Below, one piece after another: positions 16,364-24,534 of a stretch of 64,000 nucleotides of DNA. Source of the stretch: Corynebacterium sp. (lineage in GTDB: Bacteria > Actinomycetota > Actinomycetes > Mycobacteriales > Mycobacteriaceae). Position 1 is the first letter of the stretch. Each line of letters opens with the position of its first letter. The notes beneath the pieces are model-generated. The model was given only the letters and a program-made list of their open reading frames with translations. It searched no databases and was not told the DNA's origin. A program made the position numbers and the translations under genes. The stretch spans positions 1 to 64,000 of the forward strand of contig JAUMUD010000001.1 of assembly GCA_030530875.1 (NCBI GenBank), given 5' to 3'.

Positions 16364-18277
16364 TTAGTAGCGCTTGCTGCCACGGAAACCACCGCGGCGC
16401 TCCTTGCGGTTATTGCGGTCATAACCACGGTCACGGCGCTCACCACGGTCGCGGTTATAGCCACGATCACCACGATCACGGTTATAGCCACGGTCATTTT
16501 CCTTGCGGCGGCGCTCATAAGCAGGGCGGCCGGCAGGTGGACCCGGATCAACCTCAAGGTGAATGAGCTGGCCGGAGATGCGAGTACGCTCAAGGGCATC
16601 GAAAACCTCATGTGGGAGGTCCTTTGGCAGCTCAACCAGAGTGTGCTCAGCAAGGATATTGATGCGACCAAAGTCGGTATTGCGCAGGCCACCCTCATTG
16701 GCGAGAGCACCCACAATGGCACCAGGGCGCACATTATGGCGGCGACCAACAGCCACACGGTAGGTGACCATTTCGCGACCCGAACGGTCGAAGCGGCTTG
16801 GGGCATCATCGCGGTTACGGCGCTCACGGCGACGGTCACGGCGATCATCATCCCAATCACGATCGCGGCGCTCACGGCGACGCTCAGGTGGTGGCTCCTT
16901 CATTAGGAACTCATCACCGGCAAGAACCTGGGTAGCAAGAGCAGCAGCAATATCCTCAAGTGGGACATCGTGCTCCTCAGCATACTGCTTAACCAAGCCA
17001 CGGAAGACTGCAACCTCAGAGTGCTCGAGGGATTCGGTGATGGAATCAGCGAACTTTTCCTTACGGGACTCATTCACATCATCAACGGTTGGCAGTTCCA
17101 TTTCAGTCAATGGCGCATTGGTAGCACGCTCAATGGAGCGCAGCATACGACGCTCACGTGGGGTGACAAACAGAATGGCTTCACCGGTACGACCCGCACG
17201 GCCGGTACGACCAATACGGTGAACGTAGGATTCAGTGTCATTAGGAATGTCGTAGTTGAGCACGTGGCTAATACGATCCACGTCCAGACCACGAGCGGCC
17301 ACGTCGGTAGCAACAAGAATATCGAGGCGACCATCCTTGAGCTGTTCGACGGTACGCTCACGCTGAGCCTGTGCAATATCACCATTGATAGCTGCTGCGG
17401 AGAAACCGCGGGCACGCAGCTTCTCAGCGAGTTCCTCAGTTTCATGCTTGGTGCGCACGAACATAATCATGGCTTCAAACTCAGTGACCTCAAGAATACG
17501 GGTCAAAGCGTCGAGCTTATTGCGGTGGGATACCTGGAGGTAGCGCTGGGTGATATTGGTATTGGTACGGGTCTCACTCTTAACAGTGACCTCGACTGGT
17601 TCATTGAGGTACTGCTTGGAGAGTCGTCGAATAGCCCCTGGCATGGTGGCGGAGAACAGAGCAACCTGCTTCTCCTCTGGGGTGTCCTCAAGAATGCGCT
17701 CAACATCTTCCTGGAAGCCCATATTGAGCATCTCATCGGCCTCATCGAGGACCAGATACTTGAGATTGGAAATGTCCAGGGAGCCCTTTTCCAGGTGATC
17801 AATAACACGACCTGGGGTACCCACGATGATGTGTGCGCCACGGCGAAGACCAGAAAGCTGGATGCCATAGGACTGGCCACCATAGATTGGGAGCACATGG
17901 ATGCCGCCGAGATTATCCGCGAAAGACTGGAAGGAATCGGCAACCTGCAGGGCGAGCTCGCGCGTTGGGGCGAGAATCAGGGCCTGTGGGTAGCGGTTAC
18001 TAACCGTAATGCGGGAAAGAATTGGCAGGGCAAAAGCCGCCGTCTTACCGGTACCGGTCTGTGCAAGACCGACAACATCGCGACCTTCCAGGAGGATAGG
18101 GATCGTGCGGGCCTGAATTGGGGATGGGGTTTCAAAACCCACCTTCTTGACTGCTGCCAGGACATTCTCTGGCAAACCAAGCTCTTCGAAGCCTACGCTG
18201 GAGTTGTCTTTTTCAGTAACTCCCCCTTGCTCCTGATCGAGCTTATTCTCTACAATATTTTCTTTTTCGTCGCTCAT
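16364..18277 (-). CDS. deaD: DEAD-box RNA helicase DeaD/CsdA
   Basis: The 637-residue ATP-dependent RNA helicase has the full set of motifs: Q motif with GFETPSPIQ, AQTGTGKT (I), PTREL (Ia), TPGR (Ib), DEAD (II), SAT (III) and HRIGRTGRAG (VI). A DbpA-like RNA-binding domain follows near residues 505-580. The C-terminus is an Arg/Gly/Asp/Tyr-rich tail with repeats of RGYNRDRGD. Proteins of this type help ribosome assembly and RNA decay, especially in the cold. It diverges from an amino-acid permease. Its tail DNA is internally repetitive. Confidence 0.95.
   Translation of the reverse strand: MSDEKENIVENKLDQEQGGVTEKDNSSVGFEELGLPENVLAAVKKVGFETPSPIQARTIPILLEGRDVVGLAQTGTGKTAAFALPILSRITVSNRYPQALILAPTRELALQVADSFQSFADNLGGIHVLPIYGGQSYGIQLSGLRRGAHIIVGTPGRVIDHLEKGSLDISNLKYLVLDEADEMLNMGFQEDVERILEDTPEEKQVALFSATMPGAIRRLSKQYLNEPVEVTVKSETRTNTNITQRYLQVSHRNKLDALTRILEVTEFEAMIMFVRTKHETEELAEKLRARGFSAAAINGDIAQAQRERTVEQLKDGRLDILVATDVAARGLDVDRISHVLNYDIPNDTESYVHRIGRTGRAGRTGEAILFVTPRERRMLRSIERATNAPLTEMELPTVDDVNESRKEKFADSITESLEHSEVAVFRGLVKQYAEEHDVPLEDIAAALATQVLAGDEFLMKEPPPERRRERRDRDWDDDRRDRRRERRNRDDAPSRFDRSGREMVTYRVAVGRRHNVRPGAIVGALANEGGLRNTDFGRINILAEHTLVELPKDLPHEVFDALERTRISGQLIHLEVDPGPPAGRPAYERRRKENDRGYNRDRGDRGYNRDRGERRDRGYDRNNRKERRGGFRGSKRY
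16385..16510 (-). repeat. Imperfect direct repeats encoding the RGYNRDRGD tail of DeaD
   Basis: Units related to CGGTTATAGCCACGGTCACG recur several times here and encode the disordered Arg/Gly/Tyr-rich C-terminus of the helicase. Such tracts can vary in copy number between strains. Confidence 0.6.
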
Positions 18278-18386
18278 TAGTTACTAATACTAGTCGCTTG
18301 GGGCCAATAAAGCGAATAGAGCGTGCGTGACAGAAAATTTGCATTTTTTCACCTCTAGCTTGTTCAATTCCCATTTTCGATTGTGT

Positions 18387-18403
18387 AACCAAAATTATTG
18401 GTT
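18387..18403. promoter_or_regulatory. Palindromic operator candidate AACCAA-N5-TTGGTT
   Basis: A perfect 6-5-6 palindrome lies 16 nt upstream of the TATAGT hexamer of the permease gene. A further AACCAA half-site follows that hexamer at 18426-18431. The position suits control of the permease, of deaD, or of both. The regulator is unknown. Confidence 0.45.
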
Positions 18404-18419
18404 GAAGCCCAGAATCCGG

Positions 18420-18425
18420 TATAGT
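18420..18425 (+). promoter_or_regulatory. Probable -10 box of the amino-acid permease
   Basis: TATAGT lies 73 nt before the permease ATG at 18499. That ATG has GAAAGGA as its ribosome-binding site. Confidence 0.4.
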
Positions 18426-18498
18426 AACCAATGTTCCAGCTTTGGCTCCGTGCACAAGTCTGGGGCGGATTTATTTTAGAGAACTCGAAAGGATATGC

Positions 18499-19869
18499 AT
18501 GACGACGTCCATTACTAAAGGACTCCGTGCCCGTCATATTCACTTCATTGCCCTAGGCTCCGCCATTGGTACCGGTCTTTTCTATGGTTCCTCTGATGCC
18601 ATTCAGGCGGCGGGCCCATCGGTGCTCTTGGTCTATATTCTTGGCGGCATTGTTGTTTACTTCATGCTGCGCGCCTTGGGTGAGATGGCAGTCCATCTGC
18701 CTGTTTCGGGTTCTTTCGCGGATTATACTGAGCGCTATCTTGGCCGCTGGGCTGGTTATATTACCGGTTGGATGTATGCCTTTGAGATGCTCATTGTGTG
18801 TCTGGCTGACCTCACCGCCATTGGCATTTATATGAAATTTTGGTTCCCGCATTCGCCTCAGTGGATTTGGGTGCTGCTTACCTTGATTATTGTGGGTGGC
18901 GCGAATATTGCCAGCTCTCGCCTCTTTGGTGAGCTGGAATTCGGCTTTACCATTATTAAGGTGGCTGCTGTGGTGGCCATGATTATTGGTGGCGCTGCCA
19001 TCTTGATTTTCGGCATGGGCACTGGTGCCAATGAGGCTCATGTGAGCAACCTCTGGGATCATGGCGGTTTCTTCCCTCATGGCCCTGGTGGCATGATTAG
19101 TGCCTTCATCCTTGTGCTTTTCGCCTTTGGTGGCGCCGAAATTATTGGTGTTACCGCTGGTGAGGCTGAGGACCCTGCCACCACCATCCCTAAGGCCGTA
19201 AACACCGTCCCTGTTCGTATTCTGCTCTTCTATGTGCTGGCCATCTTCTTCATTGTCTGCATTAATCCATGGACGATGATTAATGGCGATAAGTCACCAT
19301 TTGTGGAAATCTTCTCGACGCTGGGCCTTAACTGGGCTGCGGCCGTGCTCAATGTCGTGGTGATTACTGCTGCACTGTCCGCTATTAACTCTGACCTCTT
19401 TGGTGCTGGCCGTATTGTCTCCGGTATGGCAAAGAATCGCCTGGCGCCAAAGTTCATGGGTAAGCTCCACCACGGCGTGCCGGTTGTAACTACTGGCGCT
19501 ATGGTCGGTGTGCTCGTTATTGGCGTTGGTCTTAACTACTTCATCCCTGAATCCGTCTTTGAGGACATTGCTGCCCTGGCTACTTTTGCCACTATCTTTG
19601 TGTGGCTGATGATTCTTCTCGCCCAGGTTGCTTCCCGTAAAAAGCTTGGGCCCGAGGGTGTGGCGCAGCTCAAATTCCCTGTACCATTCTGGCCTTATGG
19701 TCAGTATTTTGCCATTGCCTTTATTATCTTCACCTTCGGCATTATGGTCTGGCAGTCCGAGTACCACTCCGCCCTAATTGCTGGTGTGCTCTTCACCATC
19801 TTGATGAGTGTGCTGTGGAAGTTCCGCAAGGATGAGCCACAAAGCACGGAGGCAAATACTTCGGCTTAA
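18499..19869 (+). CDS. Amino-acid permease (APC superfamily, AAT family)
   Basis: The protein is a 12-span proton symporter of about 456 residues. The N-terminus GLRARHIHFIALGSAIGTGLF holds the unwound helix-1 signature of the family, and RALGEMAV in helix 2 is also typical. It is closest in style to the proline, histidine and GABA permease group (ProY/HutT-like), but the substrate cannot be read from sequence. I chose ATG 18499 because GAAAGGA precedes it; an in-frame start at 18442 would add 19 non-conserved residues. It stands alone, with a terminator behind it. Confidence 0.88.
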   Translation: MTTSITKGLRARHIHFIALGSAIGTGLFYGSSDAIQAAGPSVLLVYILGGIVVYFMLRALGEMAVHLPVSGSFADYTERYLGRWAGYITGWMYAFEMLIVCLADLTAIGIYMKFWFPHSPQWIWVLLTLIIVGGANIASSRLFGELEFGFTIIKVAAVVAMIIGGAAILIFGMGTGANEAHVSNLWDHGGFFPHGPGGMISAFILVLFAFGGAEIIGVTAGEAEDPATTIPKAVNTVPVRILLFYVLAIFFIVCINPWTMINGDKSPFVEIFSTLGLNWAAAVLNVVVITAALSAINSDLFGAGRIVSGMAKNRLAPKFMGKLHHGVPVVTTGAMVGVLVIGVGLNYFIPESVFEDIAALATFATIFVWLMILLAQVASRKKLGPEGVAQLKFPVPFWPYGQYFAIAFIIFTFGIMVWQSEYHSALIAGVLFTILMSVLWKFRKDEPQSTEANTSA

Positions 19870-19885
19870 GCCCCCGCTTTTATTT

Positions 19886-19917
19886 CCCCGCAGGATAGAA
19901 AAATCCTGCGGGCTTTT
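19886..19917 (+). terminator. Terminator of the amino-acid permease
   Basis: The arms CCCGCAGGAT and ATCCTGCGGG close on a 6-nt loop and are followed by CTTTTT. Confidence 0.85.
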
Positions 19918-20055
19918 TGCTAATTTAACCGCGACCAGCCTTTGACCAGGGCGAACACAAACTCCCCTTCCAGGGCTACGTGGGCACTTTCAGTTCACGC
20001 CTACGCGCCCTCTCACACCTAGTATTCGACTTGAGTAGCTAAGCTGCTGCAAACT

Positions 20056-20100
20056 AAAACCCGCCCAGCCACAGTGTTAGTGCTGTAGCTGAGCGGGTTT
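20056..20100 (-). terminator. Terminator of the MFS/binding-protein operon
   Basis: AAACCCGCTCAGCTACAG and its partner CTGTGGCTGGGCGGGTTT form a long stem with two mismatched positions just past the stop codon at 20129. A T-run follows on the minus strand. Confidence 0.8.
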
Positions 20101-20128
20101 CTCCTTGTCCGTCTTACTTTCTTCTTGG

Positions 20129-21763
20129 CTACTTTGAAGCAGACTTAGTAATTGCGTAGTAGACCGGGGTGCCGCGCCAGTCAATTTGGACATTCTGCAC
20201 GTAGGTGGAGTGGCCCACGCGCACCGTGTCGTACCACAGCGGGATGAATGGGAGGGTGCTGAAGAGCTCCTCCTGGGTTGTGCCGTAGTAGTCAAGGAAG
20301 GACTGGTTGGATGGGTAGGCAGCCTTGACGCTGCGGATAAAGACCGAGTCATTATCCGCAGTGCCAACCGCAATGCCGAGGGATTCTTCCAAGCTGCTGA
20401 TGACCACATCACGCTCAGCGGAATCCACGGAGCCGCTGCGGATGGAGGGCACTTCCGTGGCCACATCGGTGGTGGGGGTTGAGCCCTCAGCGGAGGTGGT
20501 AATTGCGGCAGGAGTTTGGGTTTCCGCAGCTAAATCCCCCTCCGAGGATAAATTATCCGCCGTGGTTGGCTCCGCAATGCTGGTCACCGTATTGGTGCCC
20601 GGTGGCAGCGAGGAGCTACTTTGGCTAGTCGTGCTCATGAAAGCAGTAGGCACCGCAATATCAAAGGAGGAGACTGGGGCGGGGATTTCTTCCGCCACAC
20701 CTTCAGGATTATCGGCCTCAGTTTCGGCCTGCTCACTTTGGGCCTCGGCACTGGCATGGGCCTCAATGGCAGCATTGAGACCGGTATCCCAGAGCTCCTT
20801 GGCGCGCACCGGGTCATAGTTCAGATACTCAGAGCCAGCAATATTGGTATTCACCCCAAAGAGCGGGGAGCTATAATCAGTGGCAGCGACCAGGCCCTGC
20901 GTATTCTTCGATCGGTCAATGGCCATGGAAATGGCGCGGCGCTGATCAATATTGAGCCCATTATCCAAAACCAGCTGAATATTGGCCGCAATCTGGTAAT
21001 TCGCAATGCGGTCAGCAATCTTATCGCCCTGGCTGGAGTCCAAATTATCATCCACATCCAGGTTATTGACCAGCAAATCCGCATAGGCCGCCTGCGGGGA
21101 GGCATAATAGACAAACTTCAGTCCATCATTTTGAACCTTACGCGGACCATCATAATGGGCATTCGGCAGCATGGTTGTGGAGGTCTGCGGAACAATCTCA
21201 TCCAGGGCATATGGACCATTGCCAATCGGCTTGGCACTATAGGCCGCCATATCCTCAAAGGCAGAATCTGGCATTGGATAATATGCTGGCTGACCCAGCT
21301 TGGCCACAAAATTCGCATCCGGTTCATGCAGCGTAATGCGGAAATTTAGATCGTCGATAGCCTCGAGGTTGGCAATATTATCAAAATAATGCGAGGTGGC
21401 AAGGTGGTTCGCAAAAGCATAATCCCAGGAATCAATAAAATTATGCGAGGTCAAACTCTGCCCATCGGAGAATTTCTGATCCGGGCGCAGGGTGACCAGA
21501 TAATTCCTCTCATCCTCCTGTTTAATGGCCTGAGCAGCATCATTGGCCACGGTGCCCTTGGCATCATAATAAACCAGGCCCGAGTAGAGCATTTCTGCTA
21601 TTCGACGCCCACCCTCAGTATCAATCACGCTTGGCACAAGCGGGGTTCCAGGATTACTGGAATTAACCAGCACCAATGACGGGGCTGGGGTGGTATCGGG
21701 GGCACAGGAGGCCAGACCGATGCCGATTATGAGGGCGCCACAGATAGCGAGGAGGCGTCGCAC
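20129..21763 (-). CDS. Orphan peptide-type ABC substrate-binding lipoprotein
   Basis: The 544-residue SBP_bac_5 protein carries a lipoprotein signal with lipobox LASC (Cys 20). The N-lobe and hinge align well with the DppA-like protein at 61318-62928 (PLVPSVIDTEGGRRIAEML, FSDGQSLTSHNFIDSWDYAF). Residues about 336-452 contain long Glu/Ala- and Ser/Thr-rich inserts. The adjacent core segment that in the relative carries GWQADYPGLGNF and the following 45 residues is reduced to YPSNQSFLDYYGTT. The final strand (FIPLWYDTV) is kept. No permease or ATPase is adjacent. It may feed another importer or have a different role. Confidence 0.85.
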   Translation of the reverse strand: MRRLLAICGALIIGIGLASCAPDTTPAPSLVLVNSSNPGTPLVPSVIDTEGGRRIAEMLYSGLVYYDAKGTVANDAAQAIKQEDERNYLVTLRPDQKFSDGQSLTSHNFIDSWDYAFANHLATSHYFDNIANLEAIDDLNFRITLHEPDANFVAKLGQPAYYPMPDSAFEDMAAYSAKPIGNGPYALDEIVPQTSTTMLPNAHYDGPRKVQNDGLKFVYYASPQAAYADLLVNNLDVDDNLDSSQGDKIADRIANYQIAANIQLVLDNGLNIDQRRAISMAIDRSKNTQGLVAATDYSSPLFGVNTNIAGSEYLNYDPVRAKELWDTGLNAAIEAHASAEAQSEQAETEADNPEGVAEEIPAPVSSFDIAVPTAFMSTTSQSSSSLPPGTNTVTSIAEPTTADNLSSEGDLAAETQTPAAITTSAEGSTPTTDVATEVPSIRSGSVDSAERDVVISSLEESLGIAVGTADNDSVFIRSVKAAYPSNQSFLDYYGTTQEELFSTLPFIPLWYDTVRVGHSTYVQNVQIDWRGTPVYYAITKSASK

Positions 21764-21806
21764 GAGGAAATACTCCTAACCTGAATTTTTTGCGGTATTT
21801 CCCCTA

Positions 21807-23033
21807 TTATAACGAGGGCGCGGGATTCCGTGAAGGTAGAGTTTCACGGCCGTTAATCCAGAGGATAATTCCGAGGTACAAAACAATGCCGGCAAGCATA
21901 AATCCAGGACCATAACCCCAATGATCGGCAATAAAACCAACCACGATAGGACCCAAAACCACGCCACAGTCCTGCGCCATTTGCTGGGTAGCCATGACCG
22001 TACCGCCAGGACGTTCCTTACCGATAATATCCGCCATGGCAGCCTGCTGGGCGGGAACCATAATGCCCGCACCGGCACCAGCAAGAACGGAGAGTAGGAG
22101 CACTGCCCACTTGGTAGTCATAAAGCCCATCAAAAGCGTAAAGGTACCGGCAAAGATGAGGCCAGCAATAATGAGCGGGCGGCGACCAATCTTATCCGCA
22201 AGACGGCCAGAAAATTGCAGCGAACAGGCATTACCCAGGGCAAAGGCCGAAAGAGCAAGACCAGCGAGCGCCGTACCGTGGTTGCCAAAAACATGGGCAG
22301 CAAAGAGTGGAAGAATGGCCACGCGCACGCCCATATTGCTAAAGCCATGGAAGAAAGAGGAGATCATGACCGCACGATAAGCGGAATCAGAAATGACATC
22401 CTTAAGTTGCAGGGGTGGTAGATTTGATGGCTTGGTGGCCTCAGCACTGTGCTTGAGGGCAGACGGCCGCAAGCGGAGGAAAACCACGGTTGAGGCAGCA
22501 AGCAGGGCAACCGCATAAATCACAAAGGGAATACGCATGCCAAGAGGGCTAAGCACCGTGCCCAAAAGTGGGCCGCAAATATTACCCACCAGGAAGGCCG
22601 TGCCATAGGTAGAGGAACAACGGCCACGAATTTCCGGCGGGGAAATCTTCACAATCAAGCTTAGAGCCGAGACTGTGAACATGGTCGAGCCAATTCCACT
22701 CACCAGACGAAGCGCGAGAATCTGCCAATAGGCCTGGGCAATAGAGACCGCACCCGTACCTACAGCCACAATCAGAAGACCAGTGATATAGACCGCGCGC
22801 GAACCCAGTTTATTAACCAAATGGCCAGCAGGCGGGGCAAAAACCAGGCGAGCGAAACTCATGACGCTCACCACAAAGCCCACCGCAGCCACGGAAACAT
22901 CGAAGCTATGGGCTAGCTGCGGGAGGATCGGCGAAACAAGACCATAACCGAGGGCGACAAGAAAAGCAGCAGAGACAAGAATCCAGATCTCTTGTGGGAT
23001 TCTTGGAGTGGCGTCGATAGGCTTAATAATCAA
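21807..23033 (-). CDS. MFS transporter, drug-efflux type (DHA1)
   Basis: The 408-residue protein has 12 predicted spans and the motif-A loop GHLVNKLGSRAVYI between spans 2 and 3, with a second copy GRLADKIGRRPLI between spans 8 and 9. This is the DHA1 multidrug-efflux pattern. The only plausible start is TTG 23033, which overlaps the preceding gene by 11 bases, so translation is probably coupled. The downstream binding protein follows after 43 nt. The substrate is unknown. Confidence 0.85.
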   Translation of the reverse strand: MIIKPIDATPRIPQEIWILVSAAFLVALGYGLVSPILPQLAHSFDVSVAAVGFVVSVMSFARLVFAPPAGHLVNKLGSRAVYITGLLIVAVGTGAVSIAQAYWQILALRLVSGIGSTMFTVSALSLIVKISPPEIRGRCSSTYGTAFLVGNICGPLLGTVLSPLGMRIPFVIYAVALLAASTVVFLRLRPSALKHSAEATKPSNLPPLQLKDVISDSAYRAVMISSFFHGFSNMGVRVAILPLFAAHVFGNHGTALAGLALSAFALGNACSLQFSGRLADKIGRRPLIIAGLIFAGTFTLLMGFMTTKWAVLLLSVLAGAGAGIMVPAQQAAMADIIGKERPGGTVMATQQMAQDCGVVLGPIVVGFIADHWGYGPGFMLAGIVLYLGIILWINGRETLPSRNPAPSL

Positions 23034-23562
23034 TCACCGGAGTGAGCTCCGCTTCCCAGGCCTCAGCGTGATCTGAGGCGAAGGCCAAAACCCCTGCCAG
23101 CTTGTCAAAACTGTGGTAGCTACCAAGGTCGAGATACTCCTCATCCTCAGTAATGAGCTGCACATCAGCAATGGCAGTATTTTCCTCCACTGAGAAGTGG
23201 ATATGCAGCACAGAACAGATACCAACCTCAGCATTGAGTGCATCAGGATCCTCCTCATCCTGGTAAAACTCAAGGTCAGTCAAACGCCCATCATTATTAG
23301 CCAGCAAGGCACGCATCATGGTCACCATATCATCGGTGGCGAGGTGCTCCAGGACACTTTCCACAGCATCCTCAAGGGAAAAAGCCACACTCACAAGCAC
23401 CTTTTCATCAATATAAATATTGATTACTGGAAAGTGCGCATCGAGCTCAACCAGGCGAATTTCCACACCAGAACCAAGGGGAACCAGCAGCTCATCATTG
23501 CGAGCGCGGGCCGATACCCCCTCAGAATCCAAAGCAAGGGCGAGGTCTTCAAGCACAGTCAC
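23023..23562 (-). CDS. Acidic hypothetical protein
   Basis: This 179-residue protein is soluble, very acidic and has no recognisable motif. It alternates predicted strands and helices and looks like a single compact alpha/beta domain (possibly YbjN/T3SS-chaperone-like, a guess from the secondary-structure pattern only). It starts at GTG 23562 with AAAGAG close upstream. It is co-transcribed with the MFS gene, which it overlaps. Its promoter shares a 38-bp gap with the divergent aroE-like gene. Confidence 0.7.
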   Translation of the reverse strand: MTVLEDLALALDSEGVSARARNDELLVPLGSGVEIRLVELDAHFPVINIYIDEKVLVSVAFSLEDAVESVLEHLATDDMVTMMRALLANNDGRLTDLEFYQDEEDPDALNAEVGICSVLHIHFSVEENTAIADVQLITEDEEYLDLGSYHSFDKLAGVLAFASDHAEAWEAELTPVIDY

Positions 23563-23588
23563 TCTTTAAGGATACAGGAGTAAAGCAC

Positions 23589-23594
23589 TACACT
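23589..23594 (+). promoter_or_regulatory. -10 box of a leaderless aroE-like mRNA
   Basis: TACACT ends 6 nt before the ATG at 23601 with no ribosome-binding site between, so the transcript probably begins at the start codon. Confidence 0.45.
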
Positions 23595-23600
23595 AGAGAT

Positions 23601-24419
23601 ATGGACTTACATATTGATAGGGAAACGCAGTTGTGCATTTCTTTGGCCGCACGCCCAAGCAACCATGGCGTGCGATTCCATAACTGGCTCTACAATAAGC
23701 TCGGCCTGAATTTCCTGTATAAGGCCTTTGCCCCGGAGGATATTACGGCGGCCATTGCGGGTATCCGCGGTTTGGGTATTCGCGGTGCTGGTGTTTCTAT
23801 GCCTTTTAAGACCGAGGTTATTCCTCTTCTTGATGAGATTGATCATTCGGCCGAGCGCATTAATGCGGTCAATACCATTGTGAATAATGATGGGGTTTTG
23901 ACTGGTTATAACACGGATTATATTGCTGTTGAGTCCCTCTTGCGCAGCCATAATGTGGACCCTTCATTGAAGCTTGCTGTTCGCGGTTCGGGCGGTATGG
24001 CTAATGCGGTGGTTGCGGCTCTTGCAGATTATGGCATGACTGGTACGGTTGTGGCGCGAAATCATCAGACGGGAGCGGCGCTGGCCTCCCGTTATGGTTT
24101 TGAGTATTCCGCTGAGGTGCCGAATGATGCGCAGATGCTAGTGAATGTGACCCCAATTGGCATGCACGGTGAGAATGAAAATGAGCTTTCATTTTCCCGA
24201 GAACACATTGCTAGTGCCGATGTGATCTTCGACGTAGTTGCCTTCCCATGGGAGACACCTCTCATTCTTGAGGCCCGCACCCTACATAAGCCTATTATTA
24301 CTGGTCAGGAAGTTATTGCCCTGCAGGCGGCTGAGCAATTTGCCATGTATACGGGAATTCGCCCGGATGATGAGCTTATTGCCGCAGCGGAAAACTTTGC
24401 CAATTTACCCCAAAATTAG
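23601..24419 (+). CDS. Shikimate dehydrogenase-like protein (SdhL type)
   Basis: The 272-residue NADP-dependent dehydrogenase is of the AroE superfamily. Its N-terminal signature ISLAARPSNHGVRFHN and LGIRGAGVSMPFK closely match the shikimate dehydrogenase-like (SdhL, HI0607) group rather than true AroE. The catalytic Lys (MPFK) and Asp (GYNTDY) are present. The nucleotide loop is GSGGMA, and the usual shikimate-binding Ser-x-Ser is replaced by ARPSN. SdhL enzymes are only weakly active on shikimate, so the physiological substrate may differ. The gene is monocistronic and lies upstream of odhA. Confidence 0.88.
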   Translation: MDLHIDRETQLCISLAARPSNHGVRFHNWLYNKLGLNFLYKAFAPEDITAAIAGIRGLGIRGAGVSMPFKTEVIPLLDEIDHSAERINAVNTIVNNDGVLTGYNTDYIAVESLLRSHNVDPSLKLAVRGSGGMANAVVAALADYGMTGTVVARNHQTGAALASRYGFEYSAEVPNDAQMLVNVTPIGMHGENENELSFSREHIASADVIFDVVAFPWETPLILEARTLHKPIITGQEVIALQAAEQFAMYTGIRPDDELIAAAENFANLPQN

Positions 24420-24534
24420 GGTGGCACGGCCAGCAAATCTGTTAAAAATCAGCGAAAAGCTATATCGTTGTAGGTAACCAACGTCAGTTGTAGTCCTACT
24501 GTCCTTCTACATAGGAAATGAGGCGACATACGTC

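Noticed and set aside
16321..16875. A 184-codon frame overlapping the deaD tail
   Set aside because: It reads the repetitive Arg/Gly tail in another frame and gives Ala/Val-rich nonsense. The DeaD frame is supported by conserved motifs.
20129..21763. Frameshift as cause of the low-complexity insert in the orphan binding protein
   Set aside because: The frame stays open, both flanks match the relative in the same frame, and the insert contains a recognisable strand, so it is a true insertion.
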